Source of the DNA: JBKPNX01 sp046732855
GTDB taxonomy: Bacteria > Pseudomonadota > Alphaproteobacteria > Geminicoccales > Geminicoccaceae
DNA length: 19,979 bases
NCBI GenBank assembly: GCA_046732855.1
Contig: JBKPNX010000035.1
Location: 1 to 19,979, forward strand
Reading direction: 5' to 3'
This document shows, one piece after another, positions 1-6,457 of the stretch. The notes below the pieces were generated by a model. The model searched no databases. It had not been told where the DNA came from and was given only the letters and a program-made list of their open reading frames with translations. How positions within the stretch are numbered: the stretch's first letter is position 1; each line of letters opens with the position of its first letter. Made by a program: the position numbers and the translations under genes.

Positions 1-410
1 GTCTTGGAGCGCTTCTTGATGTCCTCGACCACGGTCTGGACCGCCAGGTCGATGCCGCGCTTGAGGTCCATCGGGTTCATGCCGGCGGTGACGGCCTTGG
101 CGCCCTCGCGCACGATCGCCTGGGCGAGCACGGTCGCCGTCGTGGTGCCGTCGCCCGCCTCGTCCGAAGTCTTGGACGCGACCTCGCGCAGCATCTGGGC
201 GCCCATGTTCTCGAACTTGTCGGCGAGCTCGATCTCCTTGGCGACGGTAACGCCGTCCTTGGAGATGCGCGGCGCGCCGAACGACTTCTCCATGACCACG
301 TTGCGGCCCTTCGGACCGAGAGTCACCTTGACCGCTTCGGCCAGGATGTCGACGCCGCGCAGCATTTTGCTGCGGGCCTCAGTGTTGAACTTGATGTCCT
401 TGGCAGCCAT
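1..410 (-). CDS. groL: Chaperonin GroEL (60 kDa), N-terminal part, cut by window edge
   Basis: GroEL forms the double-ring ATP-dependent folding chamber in the cytoplasm and works with GroES. About 136 N-terminal codons are visible. They start MAAKDIKFNTEARSKML and include the conserved LGPKGRNVV stretch (residues 31-39) and the nucleotide-binding GDGTTTATVLAQ segment (about 87-98), where the family's catalytic Asp87 sits. The ATG at 408-410 is chosen because the family begins here and a GAGGAGG ribosome-binding site lies 10 nt upstream. The gene follows groES after 37 nt, so the two form the usual groESL operon under the CIRCE promoter near 828-887. The rest of the gene lies left of the window. 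The call is certain; only whether the whole gene is intact cannot be seen. Confidence 0.98.
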   Translation of the reverse strand, partial: MAAKDIKFNTEARSKMLRGVDILAEAVKVTLGPKGRNVVMEKSFGAPRISKDGVTVAKEIELADKFENMGAQMLREVASKTSDEAGDGTTTATVLAQAIVREGAKAVTAGMNPMDLKRGIDLAVQTVVEDIKKRSK

Positions 411-447
411 CTTTTCGAGGCCTCCTCAACTCCAGTTGCGATCGCGC

Positions 448-768
448 TCAGGCCGCGCGGCTCTTACGGACCGCAGCGCCCTGCTCGACGATGCCCATGA
501 TATCGGACTCCTTCATGATCAACAGCTCCTCGCCGTCGATCTTGACCTCGGTGCCCGACCATTTGCCGAACAGGATGGTGTCGCCCGTCTTGACGTCCGG
601 CGGGATGCGCTTGCCGGCTTCGTCGCGGGCGCCGGGGCCGACCGCCAGCACCTCGCCCTGCATCGGCTTCTCTTTGGCCGTATCGGGGATGATCACGCCG
701 CCCGGCGTGCGCTCCTCCTCGTCGATCCGGCGGACGACCACGCGGTCGTGCAACGGCTTGATTTTCAT
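448..768 (-). CDS. groS: Co-chaperonin GroES (10 kDa)
   Basis: GroES is the heptameric lid of the GroEL folding chamber. The protein is 106 aa, slightly longer than the usual 95-104. It begins MKIKPLHDRVVVRR and has the mobile-loop region (EEERTPGGVIIPDTAKEK, about residues 17-34) and the core segments QGEVLAVGPG and the GDTILFGKWSGTEV stretch. The C-terminal tail after IMGIVEQ carries about ten extra residues ending in KSRAA. The reading frame is open further upstream, to 834. I take the ATG at 766-768 because the family starts at this Met-Lys-Ile and GGAGGGG lies just upstream; the longer start would run into the CIRCE operator. First gene of the groESL operon. Confidence 0.98.
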   Translation of the reverse strand: MKIKPLHDRVVVRRIDEEERTPGGVIIPDTAKEKPMQGEVLAVGPGARDEAGKRIPPDVKTGDTILFGKWSGTEVKIDGEELLIMKESDIMGIVEQGAAVRKSRAA

Positions 769-827
769 GAACCCCTCCGTGCGTTGCGCCTGCACGCTGT
801 GATACTGTTGGTTTTCTAGGTGGCTTG

Positions 828-854
828 TTAGCACTCCAGTCCAGCGAGTGCTAG
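828..854 (-). promoter_or_regulatory. CIRCE operator (HrcA-binding inverted repeat)
   Basis: The plus strand reads TTAGCACTC (828-836), nine bases, then GAGTGCTAG (846-854). The consensus is TTAGCACTC-N9-GAGTGCTAA, so 17 of 18 arm positions match. This is the known binding site of the heat-shock repressor HrcA. It lies just downstream of the -10 element and about 60 nt before the groES start, the usual position. It overlaps the expected transcription start, so HrcA would block initiation, and in the mRNA it would form a hairpin in the leader. HrcA itself is not encoded here. Confidence 0.95.
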
Positions 855-858
855 CGGC

Positions 859-887
859 GATATAAAGACCGCCCGTGGCGCTGTCAA
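859..887 (-). promoter_or_regulatory. groESL sigma70-type promoter
   Basis: On the minus strand a perfect TTGACA (882-887) is followed after exactly 17 nt by TATATC (859-864). This is near-consensus for the housekeeping sigma factor. Transcription would begin near 852, inside CIRCE. The TGA stop codon of hflX (884-886) is part of the -35 hexamer, so the promoter starts exactly where the upstream gene ends. An additional heat-shock sigma (RpoH) promoter was not recognised. Confidence 0.85.
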
Positions 888-2281
888 CGCCTCACGGAGG
901 GATTTTGGTCGGTCCTCGCGACGTCCTCTGGGCCGCGCACATCATGCCACAGTCGGGCGTGCTCGGCGGCCGGGAGAGCAACCCTCAGATGTGTCCGCCC
1001 GTCGCCGTCGCGCCGCTCCAGCACCGTGCCGTGACGGTACAGCCAGGCGAGGCGCTCACCGTCGGCGCTGTCGACCTCCAGCTCGAATACCTGGGCCGTC
1101 GCCGAAAGCTTGCGGTCGAGCAGGCCGAGCAGCGCCTCGATGCCCTCGCCGGTCAAGGCGGAGCCGCACACCGTGGCCGGCTGACGCTCGGCAGCGCCGC
1201 GCAACTGAGCCCGGTCCTCCGCCGGCAGCAGGTCAAGCTTGTTCCAGAACTCGAGCAGGCGCCCCTCGTCGCCAAGGTCGCCCAGCTCCAGACTGCGCAG
1301 CACCTCGAGCACGTCCTGCCGCTGCGCCGCGCTCTCAGGGTGAGCCATGTCGCGTACGTGCAGCACCAGATCCGCAGTGCGCACCTCCTCGAGGGTGGCC
1401 CGGAAGGCGGCGATCAGGTCGGTCGGCAGATCAGCCACGAAGCCGACGGTGTCGGACAGGATCGCCTGCTGGCCCGAGGGCAGGTCCAGCACGCGCATGG
1501 TCGGGTCGAGCGTCGCGAACAGCTGGTCGCGGGCGCCGACCGCGGCGCCGGTCAGGCGGTTGAACAGGGTGGACTTGCCGGCGTTGGTGTAGCCGACCAG
1601 GGCGATCGCCGGGTAACCCGCCCGCTCGCGAGCCCCGCGGTGCAGACCGCGCGTGCGTCGGACCGCGTCGAGCTCGCGCCGGATCCGGGTGAGCCGGTCG
1701 TCGATACGCCGCCGGTCGAGTTCGATCTGCGACTCGCCGGGCCCGCCGAGGAAGCCGAAGCCGCCGCGCTGGCGCTCCAGATGGGTCCACGAGCGCACCA
1801 GCCGGGAACGCTGGTAGGTCAGCGCCGCCAGCTCGACCTGGAGGCGACCTTCGCTGGTGCGCGCCCGCTCGCCAAAAATCTCGAGGATCAGGCCAGTACG
1901 GTCGATCACTTTGCACGACCAGGCGCGCTCGAGGTTGCGCTGCTGCACGGCGGTGAGGGGCGCGTCGATCACCACGAGATCGATCCGCTCGCGCGCCACC
2001 AGCTCGGCGATCGCGCGGACCCGCCCGGAACCGATCAGGGTGGCGGGCCGCGGCCGGCGCAGCGCCACGGGCTCGGCCGCGACGACCTCGAGGTCGATCG
2101 CCTCAGCCAGCCCGACCGCCTCTTCGAGGCGGCCGCGTTGACTGCGTCCGTCGCGCGGCGCATGCGGCTTTTCGGGGCACAAAACCAGGGCGCGCGTGCG
2201 CGCCGCGGCGACCGGAAATGGCCCGGGCTTGGCTTCCGGGTCAGGTGGCGGCAGGGGCGGCTTCCTCGGCGCTCGGCTCAT
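884..2281 (-). CDS. hflX: GTPase HflX
   Basis: HflX is a ribosome-associated GTPase that binds the 50S subunit and splits stalled ribosomes, especially under heat stress. The protein is 465 aa. It has the N-terminal HflX domain with the glycine-rich hallmark GGPGESQIELDRR (179-191). The G domain shows the P-loop GYTNAGKST (230-238), TLDPT, DTVGF (277-281) and NKLD (347-350). The N-terminal 25 residues are Pro-rich and poorly conserved. The ATG at 2281 lies 41 nt inside the hfq coding region; I keep it because no later ATG precedes the conserved RALVL start of the domain. The hfq-hflX pair is a conserved arrangement that suggests co-transcription. The stop codon lies inside the groES -35 box. 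Confidence 0.95.
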   Translation of the reverse strand: MSRAPRKPPLPPPDPEAKPGPFPVAAARTRALVLCPEKPHAPRDGRSQRGRLEEAVGLAEAIDLEVVAAEPVALRRPRPATLIGSGRVRAIAELVARERIDLVVIDAPLTAVQQRNLERAWSCKVIDRTGLILEIFGERARTSEGRLQVELAALTYQRSRLVRSWTHLERQRGGFGFLGGPGESQIELDRRRIDDRLTRIRRELDAVRRTRGLHRGARERAGYPAIALVGYTNAGKSTLFNRLTGAAVGARDQLFATLDPTMRVLDLPSGQQAILSDTVGFVADLPTDLIAAFRATLEEVRTADLVLHVRDMAHPESAAQRQDVLEVLRSLELGDLGDEGRLLEFWNKLDLLPAEDRAQLRGAAERQPATVCGSALTGEGIEALLGLLDRKLSATAQVFELEVDSADGERLAWLYRHGTVLERRDGDGRTHLRVALPAAEHARLWHDVRGPEDVARTDQNPSVRR

Positions 2282-2501
2282 AGAGGCGCACGACCGCCGC
2301 CGGCATCACCGTCGACACCGCGTGCTTGTAGACCAGCTGGACGTGCCCGTCGCGGCGCAGGAGCAGACAGAAATTGTCGAACGATCCGACCACGCCCTGC
2401 AGCTTCACCCCGTTGATCAGGAAAATCGTCACCGGGACCTTGTTCTTGCGAATGTGGTTGAGGAAGACGTCCTGCACGTTCTGCGTCTTCTCGTTGGACA
2501 T
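2241..2501 (-). CDS. hfq: RNA chaperone Hfq
   Basis: Hfq is a hexameric Sm-like protein that pairs small regulatory RNAs with mRNA targets. The 86-aa protein begins MSNEKTQNVQDVFLNHIRKN. It carries Sm1 (VPVTIFLINGVKLQGVVGSF, about 22-41) and Sm2 with the signature YKHAVSTV (58-65), followed by a short Ala/Glu-rich tail. Gln8 and the YKHA residues that line the proximal RNA pore are present. The frame is open upstream to 2630, but the family start and an AGAAGGGG-like ribosome-binding site favour the ATG at 2499-2501. It overlaps hflX by 41 nt, which suggests coupled translation. A 191-nt gap with its own candidate promoter separates it from dat. Confidence 0.97.
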   Translation of the reverse strand: MSNEKTQNVQDVFLNHIRKNKVPVTIFLINGVKLQGVVGSFDNFCLLLRRDGHVQLVYKHAVSTVMPAAVVRLYEPSAEEAAPAAT

Positions 2502-2624
2502 CGGGCTGACCCCTTCTTGTCGTTTCTGGCCAGGGCGCTGGTCGTCCAGTGGCCTCCCGCTCGTGACCCCCTGCGCGACTGAGCGAACCTGACGTCGTCG
2601 GCGCGGCGGTTCCGCCACTCTCGA

Positions 2625-2644
2625 TGCCACCGGCGCCAGTGGCA
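2625..2644. repeat. Palindrome in the hfq 5' leader
   Basis: TGCCAC (2625-2630) and GTGGCA (2639-2644) are perfect inverse complements, and the bases between them are nearly self-complementary, giving a 20-bp near-perfect palindrome. It lies 13-32 nt downstream of the candidate hfq -10 box (2657-2662) and more than 120 nt before the hfq start. It would therefore be transcribed as a hairpin in the leader, or could be an operator for a dimeric regulator. The function is unknown. Confidence 0.5.
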
Positions 2645-2656
2645 GGGTCGCGGTCT

Positions 2657-2687
2657 AGTATAGCCGATAGCGAGCACATTAGCGCAA
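2657..2687 (-). promoter_or_regulatory. Candidate hfq promoter
   Basis: The minus strand has TATACT (2657-2662) preceded by TTGCGC (2682-2687) at a long 19-nt spacing. The -10 is good, the -35 weak. It starts 6 nt after the dat stop codon and would give hfq a leader of about 150 nt. The promoter would let hfq-hflX be expressed apart from the ntr genes. Confidence 0.4.
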
Positions 2688-2692
2688 GGAGA

Positions 2693-3580
2693 TCAACCAC
2701 GATTGCCGCACAAAGCCGAGGCCGTCTGCTCCGAGGTGCCCAGGTGCGCGCCGTAGAGAGCCATCAGGCGGCGCACGACGTGGCCGGGCATGCCGTTGCT
2801 GACCGGGCGGCCGTCGATCGCGGTGACCGGCAACAGCCAGGAGCTGGTGCTCGACAGGGCGGCCTCACGCGCGACATGGGCCTCAACCAGGGAAAATGGT
2901 CGCTCGATCACGTCGATCCCAGCGCCGCGCGCCAGCTCCAGGATCACCGACCGGGTCACGCCGCCGAGGATCCGCTCGCTCAACGGATGCGTGATCAGCC
3001 GCCCCGAGCCGTCGACGATGTAGGCGTTCGAGGCCGACCCCTCGGTCACCATGCCCTCGCGGTCGATCAGCCAGGCCTCGCGACACCCGGCCGCGGCTGC
3101 GCTCTGCCGGGCCATGACATTGGGCAGCAGGCCAATCGACTTGATGTCGCAGCGGCCCCAGCGCAGATCGGGCCGGGTAATCACGCCGACCCCCTCCTCG
3201 CGCTCGCGCTCGCCGGGAAAGACCGGCCGGCGCACGGTCACCAAAAGCGAGGGGCGAGCGCCTTTGGGGAACAGATGGTTGCGTGGCGCGGTGCCGCGCG
3301 TGATCTGGAGATATAGGAGAGCGTCGACGAGCCGGTTCCGGCGCAGCGTCTCGAACAGCACGCTCTGCAGCGCACGCCGCGGCATCGGCGGAGATATGTC
3401 GAGGGCCGCGAGCGAGCGTTCCAGCCGGTCGAGATGGCGCTCGAGGTCGCAGGTACGTCCCCCCAGCACCTTGATCACCTCGTAGACGCCGTCGGCGAAC
3501 TGATAGCCGCGATCCTCCGCCGCCACCATCGCGTCCTGCAGCGGGCGGTAATGGCCGTTGATGTGGGCGATGCGTGCCAT
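2693..3580 (-). CDS. dat: D-amino-acid aminotransferase (class IV, PLP-dependent)
   Basis: The enzyme likely transfers the amino group between D-alanine and 2-oxoglutarate to give D-glutamate, serving cell-wall precursor supply or D-amino-acid breakdown. The protein is 295 aa, close to the usual 280-290. It has the fold-IV start DRGYQFADGVYEVIKV (23-38), the PLP-binding Lys147 in CDIKSIGLLPNVMA, and EGSASN (180-185) at the cofactor. The segment TRGTAPRNH, with Arg100 and His102, matches the carboxylate-binding Arg-X-His of characterised D-amino-acid transaminases and argues against branched-chain aminotransferase or aminodeoxychorismate lyase. The frame is open upstream into trkA; the ATG at 3580 is chosen for the family start and the upstream GGAAGGAGAA. 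It follows trkA by 26 nt. Substrate choice is inferred. Confidence 0.88.
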   Translation of the reverse strand: MARIAHINGHYRPLQDAMVAAEDRGYQFADGVYEVIKVLGGRTCDLERHLDRLERSLAALDISPPMPRRALQSVLFETLRRNRLVDALLYLQITRGTAPRNHLFPKGARPSLLVTVRRPVFPGEREREEGVGVITRPDLRWGRCDIKSIGLLPNVMARQSAAAAGCREAWLIDREGMVTEGSASNAYIVDGSGRLITHPLSERILGGVTRSVILELARGAGIDVIERPFSLVEAHVAREAALSSTSSWLLPVTAIDGRPVSNGMPGHVVRRLMALYGAHLGTSEQTASALCGNRG

Positions 3581-3606
3581 CGGTTCTCCTTCCGGCGGAG
3601 GGTCGC

Positions 3607-4983
3607 TCAGAAATAGTCGAGCCGGACCGCGAACAGCTTCTCGACCTTCTTCACCACCGCGGCCCGCGCCACCACGATCACGCGATCGCGCGGCCGGATC
3701 ACCGTTTCGGCCCGCGGCAGGATCAGCTCGTCGCCGCGCAGGATCGCGCCGATGATCACGCCGCTCGGCAGGCGCGCCTGTTCCAGGCTCTCGCCGACCA
3801 GCGGCGAGGTCTCGAGCGCCTCGGCCTCGAACACCTCGGCCTCGCCATCGCGCAGCGTGTGGGCCGATTTGATGCGGCCGCGCCGCACGTGTTGCAGGAT
3901 GCTCGACACGGTGGTGTCGCGCGGATTGATCATGACGTCGACGCCGAGCGAGCCGAGCAGGGGCGCGTAGGCATTGTTGTTGACCAGGGTCAAGGCCTGC
4001 GGGCAGCCCAGCCGCTTGGCGAGCAGGGCGGCCATGATGTTCACTTCGTCGTCGTTGGTCACGCACACGATCGCCTCGGCCGCGCGCAGGCCGGCTTCCT
4101 CGTGGATCTGGGGGTCGCGCGCGTCGCCGTTCAGAACCACGGTGCGGGCCAGCTTGTCGGCGACGAAGCGGGCGCGCTCCGGGTTGGTCTCGATGATCGT
4201 GATCGACGCGTCCGGTCGGCTGGCTTCCAGCTGCTGCGCCAGGAACAGGCCGACATTGCCGCCGCCGGTAATCACGATCCGCCCGGCGATGCGCTCCTCA
4301 TGGCCGTAAATGCGCAGAGCACGCCCGACGTGGCTGGTCTCGACCACCGAGTACACCTCGTCGCCGGCGATCAGATGGTCGTCCCCGGTCGGAATGAAGA
4401 ACCGATCGCCCCGGGTGATGCCGACGCAGGTGAGGTGCAGGTCGGGGAACAGAAAAGTCAGCTGACGCAGCGGCGTGTCGAGGATCGGGCAGTCGGGGCC
4501 GCAGCGCGTGGCGATCAGACGCACCCGATCCTCGGCGAACGGCGTCACCTCGGTCGCGCCCGGCACCTCCAGGCGCCGCCCGATCGCCCGCGCCAGCTCC
4601 TGCTCGGGCGAGATGATCACGTCGATCGGCAGCCGCTCGCGCCGGAACAGATCCTGCCAGCGGCTCTGGAGGTAGCTCTGGTGGCGGATGCGGGCGATCT
4701 TGGTCGGCACGTTGAACAGCCAGTGCGCGATCTGGCAGGCGACCATGTTGACCTCGTCGGCGTAGGTCACCGCGATCAGCACCTCGGCGTCCTCGGCGCC
4801 TGCCTGCTCCAGCACCTCGGGGTGGGAGGCGAAGCCGGTGATCGCCTGGATGTCCAGGCTCTCGCCGATTTTCTGGGTGAGTTCCGGCCGCTGGTCGATG
4901 ACCGTGACGTCGTTGCCGGCGCCGGCCAGATAGCGGGCGATGTTGTAGCCGACCTGGCCGGCGCCGCAGACGATGACCTTCAT
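3607..4983 (-). CDS. trkA: Trk potassium uptake system, NAD-binding peripheral protein TrkA
   Basis: TrkA is the cytoplasmic regulatory subunit that binds NAD(H) or other nucleotides and gates the K+ channel subunit TrkH/TrkG. The protein is 458 aa, the usual length, with the duplicated RCK layout. A first Rossmann fold has GAGQVGYNIA (7-16) and a terminal acidic Asp30, and a TrkA-C domain follows at about 140-220. A second Rossmann fold has GGGNVG (240-245), followed by a second TrkA-C domain with PRDRVIVVA near the end. No TrkH gene is in the window. It starts 30 nt after the ntrX stop. Placement of trkA downstream of ntrX is a recurring alphaproteobacterial arrangement. Confidence 0.96.
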   Translation of the reverse strand: MKVIVCGAGQVGYNIARYLAGAGNDVTVIDQRPELTQKIGESLDIQAITGFASHPEVLEQAGAEDAEVLIAVTYADEVNMVACQIAHWLFNVPTKIARIRHQSYLQSRWQDLFRRERLPIDVIISPEQELARAIGRRLEVPGATEVTPFAEDRVRLIATRCGPDCPILDTPLRQLTFLFPDLHLTCVGITRGDRFFIPTGDDHLIAGDEVYSVVETSHVGRALRIYGHEERIAGRIVITGGGNVGLFLAQQLEASRPDASITIIETNPERARFVADKLARTVVLNGDARDPQIHEEAGLRAAEAIVCVTNDDEVNIMAALLAKRLGCPQALTLVNNNAYAPLLGSLGVDVMINPRDTTVSSILQHVRRGRIKSAHTLRDGEAEVFEAEALETSPLVGESLEQARLPSGVIIGAILRGDELILPRAETVIRPRDRVIVVARAAVVKKVEKLFAVRLDYF

Positions 4984-5013
4984 GCGTCAGGGATGCTGCG
5001 AAGGCCGCTCAGG

Positions 5014-6399
5014 TCAGTCATCGGTGTGGATGTTCAAGGTCTTCAGCTTGCGGTGCAACGCCGAGCGCTCCATCCCCACGAAGCCGGCGGTGCGCGATAT
5101 GTTGCCGCTGAAGCGCTCGAGCTGGGCCTGCAGATAAGCCCGCTCGAAGTGCTCGCGCGCCTCGCGGATCGGCAGGACCATCAGCTCGCCGTTCGCGGTC
5201 GGGTTGAGCCCCGCGGTCGCCGCCTCGATGAACTCGGGCGGCAGGCTGTCCACGCCGATGTCGCTCTTGGCATCGCCCGGCGCCATGATCAGCAGCCACT
5301 CGAGCACGTTGCGCAGCTGGCGCACGTTGCCGGGCCAGTCGGAGGCCTGGAGCAGGGCGATCGCCTCGGGCGAGAGCCGCCGCACCGGCAGCCCGGAGGC
5401 CTCGGCCGCGCGCGCCATGAAGTACTCGGCGAGCATCGGGATGTCGGCGCGCCGCTCGGCGAGCGGCGGCACCCGGATCGGCACCACGTTCAGGCGATAG
5501 TACAGATCCTCCCGGAACCGGCCGGCGGCAATCTCCGCCAGCAGATCCCGATTGCTCGCCGCGATCACCCGGACGTCGACCTGGACGCGGCGCTGGCCGC
5601 CCAGGCGCGTGAAGCTCTGCTCCTGGAGCACGCGCAGGATCTTGCCCTGGGTCTCCAGCGGCATGTCCGCCACCTCGTCCAGCAGCAAGGTGCCGCCGTG
5701 GGCGCGCTCGAAGGTGCCGAGCTGGCGCGGCCGGCCCGGGCCAAGGAACCCGGCCTCGCAGCCGAACAGCTCCACCTCCATGCGCTCGGGCGCCATCGTC
5801 GCGGCGTTGATCACGACGAGCGGGGCCTCGGCGCGCCGGGAGCTGGCATGGATCATGCGGGCCACGACCTCCTTGCCGACCCCGGGCGGCCCCGTGATCA
5901 GCACGCGCGACCCGGTCCCCGCGACCCGCTGGATTGCGGTGCGGACCTGTTGCATGACAGGCGCCTTGCCGACCAGCTCGCTCCCGTCGCCCAGTTTCAG
6001 CTTGAGCTCTGCGTTTTCCCGTTTGAGGCGCGCGGACTCTCGCGCGCGCTCGATCAGCACCAGCAGGCGCTCGGCGTTGAACGGCTTCTCGAGGAAATCG
6101 TAGGCCCCCTTCTTGATCGCGGTGACCGCGGTTTCGATCGTGCCGTGACCGCTGATCACGATCACCGGCACGTCGGGATGGCTGCGCCGGACCTGGTCGA
6201 GCACCTCGAGCCCGTCCAGCTCAGACCCTTCCAACCAGATGTCGAGGAGCATCGCGCCGGGCGGCTCCGCTTCGATCTCCGCCAGCGCTGCGCGGCCGTC
6301 GCCGGCCTGGCGCACGTCGTAGCCCTCGTCGCCCAGGATCGCGGCGATCGCGTCGCGCACCTCGGGCTCGTCATCGACGATCAGAACGTCTGTCGCCAT
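5014..6399 (-). CDS. ntrX: Nitrogen-assimilation response regulator NtrX
   Basis: NtrX is the response regulator paired with NtrY, linked to nitrogen, redox and cell-envelope control. The protein is 461 aa. It has a receiver domain with acidic pocket DD (9-10), phospho-acceptor Asp53 and Lys105. An AAA+ domain has Walker A GPPGVGKE (170-177) and Walker B LLLDEV (238-243). A Fis-type helix-turn-helix (about 430-457, SRTAGFVGMERSALHRKLK) closes the protein. The sigma54-contact loop GAFTGA is missing: where it should be (after ELFG, 213-225) the protein reads CEAGFLGPGRPRQ. It therefore probably does not activate sigma54 polymerase in the classic way. The ATG at 6399 is chosen because the receiver fold begins there. 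It lies 58 nt after ntrY. Confidence 0.95.
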   Translation of the reverse strand: MATDVLIVDDEPEVRDAIAAILGDEGYDVRQAGDGRAALAEIEAEPPGAMLLDIWLEGSELDGLEVLDQVRRSHPDVPVIVISGHGTIETAVTAIKKGAYDFLEKPFNAERLLVLIERARESARLKRENAELKLKLGDGSELVGKAPVMQQVRTAIQRVAGTGSRVLITGPPGVGKEVVARMIHASSRRAEAPLVVINAATMAPERMEVELFGCEAGFLGPGRPRQLGTFERAHGGTLLLDEVADMPLETQGKILRVLQEQSFTRLGGQRRVQVDVRVIAASNRDLLAEIAAGRFREDLYYRLNVVPIRVPPLAERRADIPMLAEYFMARAAEASGLPVRRLSPEAIALLQASDWPGNVRQLRNVLEWLLIMAPGDAKSDIGVDSLPPEFIEAATAGLNPTANGELMVLPIREAREHFERAYLQAQLERFSGNISRTAGFVGMERSALHRKLKTLNIHTDD

Positions 6400-6412
6400 T
6401 CCGACCCAAACC

Positions 6413-6427
6413 CGCTGCCCGGCAGCG
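6413..6427 (-). repeat. Small hairpin between ntrY and ntrX
   Basis: CGCTGC (6413-6418), CCG, then GCAGCG (6422-6427) gives a 6-bp stem with a 3-nt loop in the 58-nt ntrY-ntrX gap, 14 nt before the ntrX start. There is no T-run, so it is not a classical terminator. It could affect ntrX translation or mRNA processing. It may also be chance in GC-rich DNA. Confidence 0.3.
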
Positions 6428-6457
6428 CCGCGCGCCGCCGCGGAGCCTCGGTTGAGC

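Noticed and set aside
875..2416. Plus-strand frame opposite hflX
   Set aside because: Antisense shadow of hflX; low-complexity Arg/Ala/Gln-rich sequence.
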